From: JAGOUU01 sp964387745
GTDB taxonomy: Bacteria; Pseudomonadota; Gammaproteobacteria; JAGOUU01
Length of the DNA stretch: 35,280 nucleotides
Direction: 5' to 3'
Assembly (NCBI GenBank): GCA_964387745.1
Contig: CAYLXL010000020.1
Span: 1-35,280, forward strand
In this document: one piece after another, positions 9,228 through 17,267 of the stretch
Layout of the letters: every line of letters starts with the position of its first letter
Position numbering within the stretch: the first letter of the stretch is position 1
The notes under the pieces: generated by a model
What the model was told of the DNA's origin: nothing
The model's input: the letters and a program-made list of their open reading frames with translations, nothing else
The model's database searches: none
Made by a program: the position numbers and the translations under genes

Positions 9228-10872
9228 CTGTATTGTTAAAGCTCCTAGGGGACTTAATTTAAACACAGCTAATTGGCAGATAGAGGGGGCTTATCGCTTA
9301 ATTCAAAATAATTTAGATCCAGATGTTGCTGAGAATCCGAAAGAATTAGTCGTGTATGGCGGTATAGGACGTGCAGCTCGCAATTGGGAATGTTTTGATC
9401 AAATTTTATTATCATTACAAAAGCTAGAAAAAAATCAAAGTTTACTAATTCAATCTGGCAAGCCTGTCGGAGTTTTCGAAACTCATGTTGATGCACCGCG
9501 GGTGTTGATTGCTAATTCTAATTTAGTACCTAATTGGGCAAGCTGGCAGCATTTTAATCAATTAGATCAAAAAGATTTAATGATGTACGGTCAAATGACC
9601 GCAGGTTCGTGGATTTATATAGGAAGCCAGGGTATTGTCCAGGGGACCTATGAGACTTTTGTTGAAATGGGCAGGCAGCACTTTGATAATAATTTATCTG
9701 GAAGATGGATTTTAACTGCCGGTTTAGGCGGTATGGGTGGTGCGCAACCACTAGCAGCAACCATGGCTGGAGCAAGTATTTTAGCTATAGAATGTGATCC
9801 AGAAAAAATTCAAAAGCGACTTAAAACAGGTTATTTGCAGATAGCAACTGAAAATCTAGATGAAGCTTTGAGTATTATTAACCAAGCATGTAAGAATAAA
9901 CAGATGGTCTCTGTTGGGTTGTTGGGTAATGCAGCAGAAGTTTACCCGGAATTAATTAAGCGTGGAGTAAGACCAGATCTGGTTACTGATCAGACTAGTG
10001 CGCATGATCCATTAAATGGTTATTTGCCTATTGGTTGGACCTTACAACAAACCGCAGATTTGCGCAAAAGTGATCCACGAAAAGTTGAAATGGCTGCGCG
10101 TGAGTCGATTAAAATTCAATTACAAGCTATGTTAGAGTTTAATAAACTCGGCATACCTACTGTGGATTATGGCAATAATATAAGACAAGTTGCTTTTGAC
10201 GAGGGCGTAAAAAATGCTTTTGATTTTCCTGGTTTTGTGCCGGCTTATATAAGACCATTATTTTGCAAGGGCATCGGTCCGTTTAGATGGGTGGCGTTAT
10301 CAGGTGATCCGGAAGATATCTATAAGACAGACCAAAAAGTAAAAGAATTATTACCTAGTCATAAGAGCTTACACACTTGGCTTGATATGGCAGGCAAGCA
10401 GATTAAATTTCAAGGCCTACCAGCAAGAATTTGTTGGGTAGGTCTAGAGGATCGCTACAGATTAGGTGTTGAGTTTAATAATATGGTAAGAACAGGTGAG
10501 TTAAGTGCACCGATTGCTATTGGTCGAGATCATTTGGATTCTGGTTCTGTTGCTAGTCCTAATCGTGAAACAGAAAGCATGCAAGATGGGTCAGATGCCG
10601 TATCTGATTGGCCATTATTGAATGTATTATTAAATACAGCAAGTGGTGCTTCTTGGGTAAGTTTTCACCATGGTGGTGGTGTTGGTATGGGCTTTTCACA
10701 GCATTCTGGCTTTGTTATAGTTGCTGATGGCACAAGTGATGCTGAAATGAGATTGCGCCGCGTGTTATTTAATGACCCTGCAACAGGTGTCATGCGCCAT
10801 GCTGATGCTGGATATGATATAGCGATTCAATGTGCTCGTGAAAATAATTTAAATTTACCAATGATTAAATAA
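9208..10872 (+). CDS. hutU: Urocanate hydratase (urocanase)
   Basis: Second enzyme of histidine degradation: hydrates urocanate to 4-imidazolone-5-propionate using tightly bound NAD as an electrophile. The 554-residue length and the colinear family blocks are standard: TANWQIEGAYRLIQNNLDPDVAE-type N-terminus, the NAD loop GLGGMGGAQPLAATMAG, DQTSAHDPLNGY, and RDHLDSGSVASPNRETE near the C-terminus. The start lies inside the end of hutI (20-base overlap, different frame), which supports translational coupling. No sign of damage. Confidence 0.98.
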   Translation: MATRYRDCIVKAPRGLNLNTANWQIEGAYRLIQNNLDPDVAENPKELVVYGGIGRAARNWECFDQILLSLQKLEKNQSLLIQSGKPVGVFETHVDAPRVLIANSNLVPNWASWQHFNQLDQKDLMMYGQMTAGSWIYIGSQGIVQGTYETFVEMGRQHFDNNLSGRWILTAGLGGMGGAQPLAATMAGASILAIECDPEKIQKRLKTGYLQIATENLDEALSIINQACKNKQMVSVGLLGNAAEVYPELIKRGVRPDLVTDQTSAHDPLNGYLPIGWTLQQTADLRKSDPRKVEMAARESIKIQLQAMLEFNKLGIPTVDYGNNIRQVAFDEGVKNAFDFPGFVPAYIRPLFCKGIGPFRWVALSGDPEDIYKTDQKVKELLPSHKSLHTWLDMAGKQIKFQGLPARICWVGLEDRYRLGVEFNNMVRTGELSAPIAIGRDHLDSGSVASPNRETESMQDGSDAVSDWPLLNVLLNTASGASWVSFHHGGGVGMGFSQHSGFVIVADGTSDAEMRLRRVLFNDPATGVMRHADAGYDIAIQCARENNLNLPMIK

Positions 10873-10911
10873 TAGTAAAAAATAAAAAAATAAAAAAATA
10901 AGCAGTAAAGA

Positions 10912-12435
10912 ATGAATAACAAAATCAATTTTGTATTGAAGCCAGGTAATTTAACGTTAGAAGATTTAAGTCAACTTATGCATGGTGGCTATAATATTAA
11001 TATAGAAAAAACAGCTATAAGTAATATATTAGCAAGTAGAGAGTATTTATTAAATGCGCTTAATGACGATGACGTAATTTATGGCGTGAATACAGGTTTT
11101 GGTATATTGGCCAAACAAAAAATTAATGACGAAGATTTAAGTAAGCTCCAGGTTAACTTAATTCTTTCACACGCTACAGGTGTTGGATCTTATCTTAGTC
11201 CTGAAGTAACACGTTTAATTTTGGTCTTAAAAATTAATACGCTAGCGATGGGCTATTCTGCAGTGCAGTTAGAGACCATAGAACAATTAATGTATTTGTT
11301 TAATAACGACGTTTTGCCTTGTATCCCTGAAAAAGGTTCTGTTGGTGCATCAGGAGATCTTGCGCCCTTAGCGCATTTAGTTGCGCCATTAATTGGCTAT
11401 GGAGAGGTTTTATATGACGGTAAAATTATTGCTGCGAGTCAGTGGCTAGAAATAGCTAAACGTAGCCCATATAATTTTACTTCGAAAGAAGGGTTGGCAT
11501 TACTAAATGGCACACAGGTTACCACAGCTTTAGCAGTATATAGCGTAATAAAATTACAACAGTTATTTAATGCTACATTTTGTATAGGTGCAATGGCGGT
11601 CGATGCTATAGCGGGTAGCCGCATGCCATTTGATCCCTTAATCTCTAAAGTAAGAAATCAACCGGGGCAAGTTTTAGTCGCTGAAAAGTTACACAAGTTA
11701 TTAGAAGGTAGTGAAATTTTGGCATCACACGATAAATCATTAGGTAATTTATGTGATAAAGTTCAAGATCCTTATTCGGTTAGGTGCCAGCCACAAGTAG
11801 TCGGTGCTTGTTGGCAGCAGTATGAATTCGCTAAATCGATCATCACTAATGAAATTAATGCTGTTACAGATAATCCTTTAGTTTTTGTTACGGAAGATAA
11901 AATTTTATTTGGCGGCAATTTTCATGCTGAGCCAATAGGCTTTGCAGTGGATAATTTAGCTTTAGTTATTGCAGAATTGGGTTCGATATCCGAGCGTCGT
12001 GTTGCTTTATTGGTAGATCCTAATTTTAGTGGTTTACCAGCTTTTCTTGTTAAAAATAGTGGGATAAATTCTGGATTCATGATAGCGCAAGTAACTTCGG
12101 CAAGTTTAGTGAGTGAAAATAAAGCGTTAGCTACACCCACCGTAACAGACAGCATACCTACATCAGCTAATCAAGAAGATCATGTGAGTATGGCTACTTA
12201 TGGTGCTCGTCGTTTAATTCAAATGCTTGACAATTATACTCATATTATTGCTATTGAATTGCTAGCAACTGCACAGGGTATAGACTTCAGACGACCGTTA
12301 AAGTCATCACCTCAGTTAGAAAAGATTATGCAATCTTTACGTAATGAAGTCGCTTTTTATGAAGCAGATAGATTTTTTCATCAAGATATAATGAAAGCAG
12401 CTAGATTTATTTTGAATTATAAATTTTTTAATTAA
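10912..12435 (+). CDS. hutH: Histidine ammonia-lyase
   Basis: First enzyme of histidine degradation: removes ammonia from L-histidine to give trans-urocanate. The self-made MIO electrophile forms from Ala146-Ser147-Gly148 in GSVGASGDLAPLAHL, which is intact. YGVNTGFG near the N-terminus and the NFHAEP and TSANQEDHVSM blocks complete the active site. Length 507 is normal. It follows hutU after a 39-base A-rich gap (10873-10911) with several A runs, the largest spacing in the hut block, and a weak AAAG ribosome site. It closes the pathway hutH-hutU-hutI-hutG, all in this operon. No HutC-type repressor gene is within the window. Confidence 0.98.
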   Translation: MNNKINFVLKPGNLTLEDLSQLMHGGYNINIEKTAISNILASREYLLNALNDDDVIYGVNTGFGILAKQKINDEDLSKLQVNLILSHATGVGSYLSPEVTRLILVLKINTLAMGYSAVQLETIEQLMYLFNNDVLPCIPEKGSVGASGDLAPLAHLVAPLIGYGEVLYDGKIIAASQWLEIAKRSPYNFTSKEGLALLNGTQVTTALAVYSVIKLQQLFNATFCIGAMAVDAIAGSRMPFDPLISKVRNQPGQVLVAEKLHKLLEGSEILASHDKSLGNLCDKVQDPYSVRCQPQVVGACWQQYEFAKSIITNEINAVTDNPLVFVTEDKILFGGNFHAEPIGFAVDNLALVIAELGSISERRVALLVDPNFSGLPAFLVKNSGINSGFMIAQVTSASLVSENKALATPTVTDSIPTSANQEDHVSMATYGARRLIQMLDNYTHIIAIELLATAQGIDFRRPLKSSPQLEKIMQSLRNEVAFYEADRFFHQDIMKAARFILNYKFFN

Positions 12436-12444
12436 AGAGGTAGT

Positions 12445-12783
12445 ATGGCTTTTGATCAATGTTTAAAATGTGGTTTAAAAAATATATATTTTGATGGTGA
12501 ACTTTGGAATTGTCTAGATTGTTTTCATGCCTGGAATGCTGCAGATGCTGAAAAGTCGACTGATGATAGTATAAAAGATGCTTATGGAACTAAGCTGACG
12601 GACGGCGATACAGTGTTGTTGATTAAAGAACTGAAAGTCAAAGGTTCATCTTCAGCTATAAAGATAGGCACAAAGGTTAAAAATATTAAGCTCGGCGATT
12701 TTGGCGCGGGTCATGATATAAGTTGTAAAATTGATGGCTTTGGAGCTATGAACTTAAAGTCAGAGTTTGTTAAAAAAGCGTAA
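12445..12783 (+). CDS. yjdM: PhnA/YjdM-family zinc-ribbon protein
   Basis: Small 112-residue protein of the PhnA (YjdM) family. Its N-terminal zinc-ribbon cysteines are CLKCG and, 15 or so residues later, CLDC, followed by the family domain with DAYGTKLTDGDTV and KVKGSSSAIKIGTKVKNI. Despite its older name, the family is not clearly required for phosphonate use and its role is uncertain. It begins nine bases after hutH with an AAAGAGG ribosome site, so it may ride on the hut transcript. No functional tie to histidine is evident. Confidence 0.92.
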   Translation: MAFDQCLKCGLKNIYFDGELWNCLDCFHAWNAADAEKSTDDSIKDAYGTKLTDGDTVLLIKELKVKGSSSAIKIGTKVKNIKLGDFGAGHDISCKIDGFGAMNLKSEFVKKA

Positions 12784-12874
12784 ATTATTATATCTTTGTT
12801 GGTTTTTTTCTTTAGTAATATTCACTCTTAACTGATTGATAGTACGCGTTCACCGTATAGGAATCTACGCCCCT

Positions 12875-12942
12875 GTCATTCCGATCTTGTCGAGGAATCT
12901 CAGATTGAAGATTAAGAGATCCTTCGCTTCGCTCTGGATGAC
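12875..12942. repeat. Dispersed intergenic palindromic-type repeat
   Basis: A 68-base unit beginning GTCATTCC and ending GGATGAC, so GTCAT and ATGAC form short terminal inverted repeats. The inner text (CTTGTCGAGGAATCTCAG ... ATCCTTCGCTTCGCTCTGG) matches in style the intergenic repeats scattered through many bacterial genomes. Part of a related copy seems to lie at 1-52. Its GC content is higher than its surroundings. It encodes no transposase. Confidence 0.6.
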
Positions 12943-12956
12943 AAAAATTCTAATAG

Positions 12957-13085
12957 CTGAACATTTACTCAGTAAAAAAGCCGTTGACAACGGCTTATAC
13001 ATCACCGAAAGTTCTTTCTGAAGATAACTCTGCTGAAAAAAATTCTCCAAAACAAGACGAACTCGAAGATAAACCAAGACGATAA
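12957..13085 (+). pseudogene. Possible orphan C-terminal fragment
   Basis: A plus-strand frame with no start codon, opened by a TAG at 12954-12956 and closed by TAA at 13083-13085. Its last residues, SEDNSAEKNSPKQDELEDK then PRR, have the look of a charged, natural protein tail rather than random AT-rich translation. It sits directly downstream of the repeat element, so it may be the remnant of a gene interrupted or eroded there. The frame passes through the terminator hairpin, which argues against it. Weak call. Confidence 0.2.
12974..12996 (-). terminator. Intrinsic terminator, minus strand
   Basis: Perfect 8-base stem AAGCCGTT / AACGGCTT with a 3-base loop. Read on the minus strand it ends in a run of six T. 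There is no convincing minus-strand gene upstream of it (13000-13200), so it may end a small untranslated transcript or be the remnant of a lost gene. On the plus strand no T run follows, so it is unlikely to end yjdM. Confidence 0.6.
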
Positions 13086-13154
13086 CGCACAGATTAGATC
13101 TTATAGATAGCATTTCTCGCCCTTATCTTCTGATCATTATCTGCGGCTAATTTA

Positions 13155-13182
13155 TTCACTAATATTCTAGATAGGATATAAT
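13155..13182 (+). promoter_or_regulatory. Predicted sigma-70 promoter for the 632-residue unknown gene
   Basis: TTCACT (13155-13160, four of six), a 16-base spacer and a perfect TATAAT (13177-13182), about 40 bases before the ATG at 13224. Confidence 0.55.
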
Positions 13183-13223
13183 ATTTAAGTCCACAGGAGT
13201 TGGAACTAAAACAAGGATTGTTA

Positions 13224-15122
13224 ATGAATAAGAATACGGTTTTGCTTTATATTGCATATAGGCATACTCAATATGCGAGTATGGTTAATAGATCTCTATC
13301 ACCAGAAGAATTAGTTACATCATTTAATTTAGCGCGGTCAAATCATCAATATAGATGTTTTAAGATACCAACATTAGAGTCGCTGATGTCGCGGTATGAT
13401 ACATCAAGCAGGACGATTAACTTTTTAGATAAATTACCATTGATAGGCAGTTGCAGGAAAACTGCATACACAAGAAAAATATTAGTTTCTATTACTAAAC
13501 TGGCTTTATCAATCAGTAGTAAGCCCTTAAATAACCTGGAGTTTGAGCAGCTGTATAAAGAGGTGAATCTTCTTTATTTAAACAGATATTTTGCTGATAA
13601 TGAAGTACAAGATATTTTAAAAATAAGTATTGAAAATATTCTTCTAAGGGCTTATTTAAATACATCAGAGACTCTACCGGGGAATGCTATAGATAAATTA
13701 CAATCATTTTTTGATTATGCAAGACCAGATTTTAATATGCTTTATAAGCTGACTAATGATATTTGTTTTTTCTCATTGTCTTCACCCAGGGCTGATGTTG
13801 TTGATAGCCTATATAGGATCGATGTCTGGGATTATATACTTGCTGCAAGTACGAAAATTAATCACGGAAATTTCGGTGGCAAGTTATTTAAGCTTTGTAA
13901 AAATATCAAGCCACAAACAATGATTGAATATCAAAACAAGAAAGAATTGTTAGCTAATGCAATTTTCTGGTTAGGTAAGCAATCAATATTTGATAAGAAA
14001 ATATTGAGAAGTTTATCAGCCTATAAAAGGCCAATATTGAATCCGGAATGGTATATTAAAAAACATGAAGAAAAACTTAAAATTGTATCGGAATTCATTA
14101 AAAATAAGCCTGAATTAGCATACTTTATTTTTAATAAATTAGATGTTGCAAAGCTATCCACTGATATCTTAAAAGAAATAATAACTGTCTATCAAGATAC
14201 TGAAAAAGATTATAACATATTTAAAGCGATAGAGGCTGTTGAGTTATTGTTCAATAAATTTTATAAATCAGTATACTCAAAAACCCCAGATGAAATTATA
14301 GAACGTAATGCAAGTCGAGTAATCGCATTAGATAATTATAGTCAAGGTCCATCAAGATTAACGCTCAATGCTAAAAATAGCAGGCTATTAGCGAAAAAAT
14401 TAATAGATGATTGTTGTCCTATTACTCTTAATAAGTTCATGTCATTTTATGACGATGAGACGCCTATTATAAAACTCAATTTATATACCCAGCCATCATT
14501 AGCATGTTTAAACTCTAAAATAGGTACATGTGGTATTAATGCTTATGAGCTACAAGAGTTTACCAAATGGGTTGGTCAATATAGATGTGATGCAACTTAT
14601 AAAGATATAGTTTGTTTAGCTCCTGATGCTGTTTCTAAAAGAGTTAATAAAAAACTCTTGAGAAGATTTATAAATATTCTACGTTTGAAGAGCACTGGAC
14701 TAATCGACATAGTAAGTGAAGACTGGTTTACATATGGTAAATTAACTTGTTTGCTGAGTTTAGAACCTAGATTATATGACCCAAAATATTTAAAGTTTAT
14801 CGAGCTCCTAGATATAAGTAAAATTGAACTTGCTGATATAGACTATATTAATAATTATTATAAACTCTACAAAGATCTACCATCAGAAATTGTTTTTCTA
14901 AATCAGTCAGTGGTTACTAATAGTTTTTGTGCCACTTATACTAGGTTAAAAGGTTTTAATTTGGATATCATGAACTTATTTAAGAAGTTTGAGCATGGTA
15001 TCTGCGTATCCGGCACCGATGTTCCTATAGATCCTATAGAATCTAAAGATTGTATGATGGTCACCGAATGCGAAGAATTTACTGCAATGCCTTCATTTAG
15101 ATACAGATTGGGGCCTCGGTAA
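13224..15122 (+). CDS. Unrecognised 632-residue protein
   Basis: I do not recognise this protein. The frame opens at TTG 13200, but ATG 13224 has an AAGGA ribosome site seven bases upstream and is preferred (MNKNTVLLYIAYRHTQ...). It is rich in Leu, Ile, Lys and Asn, looks mainly helical, has no signal peptide and no clear membrane segment. It contains scattered cysteines, including DDCCPITL near residue 400 and a cysteine-containing tail (SKDCMMVTECEEF). It stands alone: own promoter, unrelated convergent neighbour. Base composition matches the neighbours. Large soluble helical proteins of this sort are often lineage-specific, and in Legionellales some are secreted effectors, but nothing in the sequence proves that. 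Confidence 0.8.
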   Translation: MNKNTVLLYIAYRHTQYASMVNRSLSPEELVTSFNLARSNHQYRCFKIPTLESLMSRYDTSSRTINFLDKLPLIGSCRKTAYTRKILVSITKLALSISSKPLNNLEFEQLYKEVNLLYLNRYFADNEVQDILKISIENILLRAYLNTSETLPGNAIDKLQSFFDYARPDFNMLYKLTNDICFFSLSSPRADVVDSLYRIDVWDYILAASTKINHGNFGGKLFKLCKNIKPQTMIEYQNKKELLANAIFWLGKQSIFDKKILRSLSAYKRPILNPEWYIKKHEEKLKIVSEFIKNKPELAYFIFNKLDVAKLSTDILKEIITVYQDTEKDYNIFKAIEAVELLFNKFYKSVYSKTPDEIIERNASRVIALDNYSQGPSRLTLNAKNSRLLAKKLIDDCCPITLNKFMSFYDDETPIIKLNLYTQPSLACLNSKIGTCGINAYELQEFTKWVGQYRCDATYKDIVCLAPDAVSKRVNKKLLRRFINILRLKSTGLIDIVSEDWFTYGKLTCLLSLEPRLYDPKYLKFIELLDISKIELADIDYINNYYKLYKDLPSEIVFLNQSVVTNSFCATYTRLKGFNLDIMNLFKKFEHGICVSGTDVPIDPIESKDCMMVTECEEFTAMPSFRYRLGPR

Positions 15123-15152
15123 AATAGTTTAGGTTAATTACAGATCTTTTGT

Positions 15153-15174
15153 AGGGCGAATGGTCATTCGCCCT
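15153..15174. repeat. Perfect 9-base inverted repeat between convergent genes
   Basis: AGGGCGAAT, loop GGTC, ATTCGCCCT. The stem is GC-rich for this genome and sits between the convergent ends of the 632-residue gene and trhO. Neither side is followed by a real T run, so it is either a weak bidirectional terminator or a small palindromic intergenic repeat. Confidence 0.55.
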
Positions 15175-15200
15175 AAAGGTTATGATTAGCGTGAATGGTA

Positions 15201-16133
15201 TTAATACTCACTATCTTTGGCTATTAAATCGCGACGGCCGTAATTAATATAATCTTCAGGAATTCCTACAGGATTTAGATTTTGATCAACCGCTATGCGA
15301 TCATCGAAGATAAAACAGCGTCCATCCCATAAACTATTTTCAGCGGTAGTCTGTTCAAAATAGTTTAAAATACCACCCTGTAAATGATAGACGTTGGTGT
15401 AACCCTGTTCTTTAAGATAAGCAGTAGATTTTTCGCATCTAACACCACCTGTACAAAACATGGCTATTTTAGTATCTTTATTTTTATCTAAATTATTTTT
15501 GATGTATTCAGGTAATTCTCGAAAAGTCTTGGTATCAGGATTAATCGAGTTTTTAAATGTCCCCATTTTATATTCAAAACTATTGCGTGTATCAATAATA
15601 ATAGTATTAGGGTCTTCTATCAATTCGTTCCATTGTTCAGCATTAAGATGCTCACCAGTTTTATTAATGACGTCTATTTTGCCTAAACCTAAAGTTACAA
15701 TCTCAGCACGCGCTTTAACTTTTAGTTTACGGAAAGGATCAAATAGGGCTGTTGAGTACTTAACGTCTTTAGCAGGGATTTCACCGATCTCAGTGGTAGA
15801 GTTAATAAATGCTAATGTAGCATGAAGGTTATCAAGAGAATTTGCGCTTATCGTGCCATTAATACCCTCAGAAGCTAGTAAAATAGTGCCTTTTATATTT
15901 AAAGCTTTTAGCTTGTCTAAAAAAACCTCACGTAGTTTGGCTACGTCGTCTGCTTCGATAGGTTTAGTTACAAATTTGTAAAAAGCCATTATCTGGTAAC
16001 TTGTTGAATTGTCTAGGTTATTTACTTGATTTTTTAGTTTGGCGTGATATCGACTAAGATTGTCTTGAAGGTTTTCTAGCATATAGTTCTCGGATTTAGT
16101 TAATGGGTGTAAGCCATCAGAGAATTTTACCAT
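15201..16133 (-). CDS. trhO: tRNA uridine(34) hydroxylase, rhodanese family
   Basis: TrhO (YceA/UPF0176) makes 5-hydroxyuridine at the wobble position of tRNA in an oxygen-dependent way. Seen here: the N-terminal ferredoxin-like block with FYKFVT and LLASEGINGTIS, then a rhodanese domain with IIDTRNSFEYKMGTFKNSI and the active loop MFCTGGVRCEKS. The protein stops soon after FIFDDRIAVD and lacks the cysteine-rich tail of the E. coli protein, as in shorter family members. The N-terminus is uncertain: ATG at 16133 gives 310 residues, ATG at 16082 has a weak GAGA ribosome site, and ATG at 15989 begins at the conserved MAFYKF. It starts three bases after rsgA stops, so the two are co-transcribed. 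Confidence 0.9.
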   Translation of the reverse strand: MVKFSDGLHPLTKSENYMLENLQDNLSRYHAKLKNQVNNLDNSTSYQIMAFYKFVTKPIEADDVAKLREVFLDKLKALNIKGTILLASEGINGTISANSLDNLHATLAFINSTTEIGEIPAKDVKYSTALFDPFRKLKVKARAEIVTLGLGKIDVINKTGEHLNAEQWNELIEDPNTIIIDTRNSFEYKMGTFKNSINPDTKTFRELPEYIKNNLDKNKDTKIAMFCTGGVRCEKSTAYLKEQGYTNVYHLQGGILNYFEQTTAENSLWDGRCFIFDDRIAVDQNLNPVGIPEDYINYGRRDLIAKDSEY

Positions 16134-16136
16134 ATG

Positions 16137-17132
16137 TTAGCTGGATCGCAATCTTTTATAGTTATCCCAGCGGGTTTTGTGAATCAACCCCTCGGCTACC
16201 GCCGTCTTAAATGCACAATCAGGTTCTTTTTCGTGGATACAATCACGAAACTTACATTTTTTTAAGAAAGGGGCAAATTCAGGATAAGCAGCTTCGATTT
16301 CCTGTTGGGACATATGTGCAACTTCAAGCTCACGGATCCCCGGGGCATCTATTAAATCGCCATTGTTGGGCAGGTGATATAGTTTTGATACGCTAGTGGT
16401 GTGCCGTCCCAACAAAGTTTTTTCATTAATTTCGCCAGTTTTAATTACTGCGTTAGGGAGTAATTGTTGAGATAGGCTAGATTTTCCAACCCCAGAAGCC
16501 CCGATTAATAATGATTTTTTATCAGCTAGATGTTTTTCTAGTATTTTAATAGTCGAGGCATTATGTAGACTAGTTTTTAGAACCGAATAACCTATACTCT
16601 CATAGATATTAATTAGATTATTTATTTGTGTAATTTTATTGAAATCATCTTTATTGTGTTCATCCAACCTTTCGAACAAATCAAGTTTGTTGAATACTAA
16701 AATAGGTTCAATGTTGCAAACATGGGCAGTGATCAGAAATTGATCAATCAGCAGACTCTGCGGCTCAGGTTCAAAACTAAAAATAATAAACATTTGATCA
16801 AGATTAGCGGCAATCGGTTTGTTAGTCTGAGCAGTGGAGTTGGTTCTAGTTAATAATGATTTTCTTGGTAATAATTTATTAACAATACCGACTTTTTTTG
16901 TAGGATCATCTACTTGATATAGAACTTGATCACCCACAGCTAACGCCGGCAAGTTCTGACGTAAATTACATTTGATAATTTTACCAAGATTATTTTCAAC
17001 GCTGACCAAGTCACCATAGTGGCTTACTATCAAGCCAACTAAACCAGTATTGTAATCAGCATTAATAAGGATTTTATCTTGGTTCTTGTTAATGCGACGT
17101 TGTTGATTGAGGCTAAGTTTTCTTTTCGACAT
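16137..17132 (-). CDS. rsgA: Small-subunit ribosome biogenesis GTPase
   Basis: RsgA (YjeQ) is a circularly permuted GTPase that checks late 30S subunit assembly. The N-terminal OB-fold comes first, followed by permuted GTPase motifs in the order G4 (FNKLDL), G1 (GASGVGKSSL), G2 (GRHTTS) and G3 (DAPGIREL). The C-terminal zinc knuckle has the expected Cys and His residues (CKFRDCIHEKEPDC). Length 331 is normal. It is divergent from orn-nnrD, the same neighbourhood as in E. coli where rsgA and orn are back to back. Confidence 0.97.
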   Translation of the reverse strand: MSKRKLSLNQQRRINKNQDKILINADYNTGLVGLIVSHYGDLVSVENNLGKIIKCNLRQNLPALAVGDQVLYQVDDPTKKVGIVNKLLPRKSLLTRTNSTAQTNKPIAANLDQMFIIFSFEPEPQSLLIDQFLITAHVCNIEPILVFNKLDLFERLDEHNKDDFNKITQINNLINIYESIGYSVLKTSLHNASTIKILEKHLADKKSLLIGASGVGKSSLSQQLLPNAVIKTGEINEKTLLGRHTTSVSKLYHLPNNGDLIDAPGIRELEVAHMSQQEIEAAYPEFAPFLKKCKFRDCIHEKEPDCAFKTAVAEGLIHKTRWDNYKRLRSS

Positions 17133-17267
17133 TTTATCTGGCTTCTGCCCTAAATCTAGCTTAAAATTTACAAAGTGGTCTATTTTTAGTACTAGATCAG
17201 GCTATTATAAATTAAAATTTATGCAAATAATATAAAACTTGATACATAAACTGGGCATCAACTGAAA

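Larger units (their letters stand above)
12784..13154. other. Gene-poor intergenic region with repeat, minus-strand terminator and orphan tail
   Basis: About 370 bases without a convincing gene. In order it holds a T-rich stretch after yjdM (about 12790-12812), a repeat element (12875-12942), a minus-oriented terminator (12974-12996), and an unstarted plus-strand frame (12957-13085) whose last 20 codons read like a charged protein tail. The longer frames on both strands here mostly translate the repeat and have no ribosome site. Confidence 0.6.

Noticed and set aside
12836..13113. Overlapping short frames on both strands in the gap after yjdM
   Set aside because: Most of their length translates the repeat element (for example the IQSEAKDL-type string typical of such repeats). 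Neither has a ribosome site, and the minus frame runs through a terminator.
14410..14600. CPIT motif in the 632-residue protein as a possible U-box/RING-like domain
   Set aside because: Only the opening CPITL resembles a U-box. The following conserved positions (DPV, tyrosine, tryptophan spacing) do not line up.
17207..17222. ATAAATT-AA-AATTTAT inverted repeat between divergent rsgA and orn-nnrD
   Set aside because: Seven-base arms of pure A/T are expected by chance in this composition, and no known operator resembles it.
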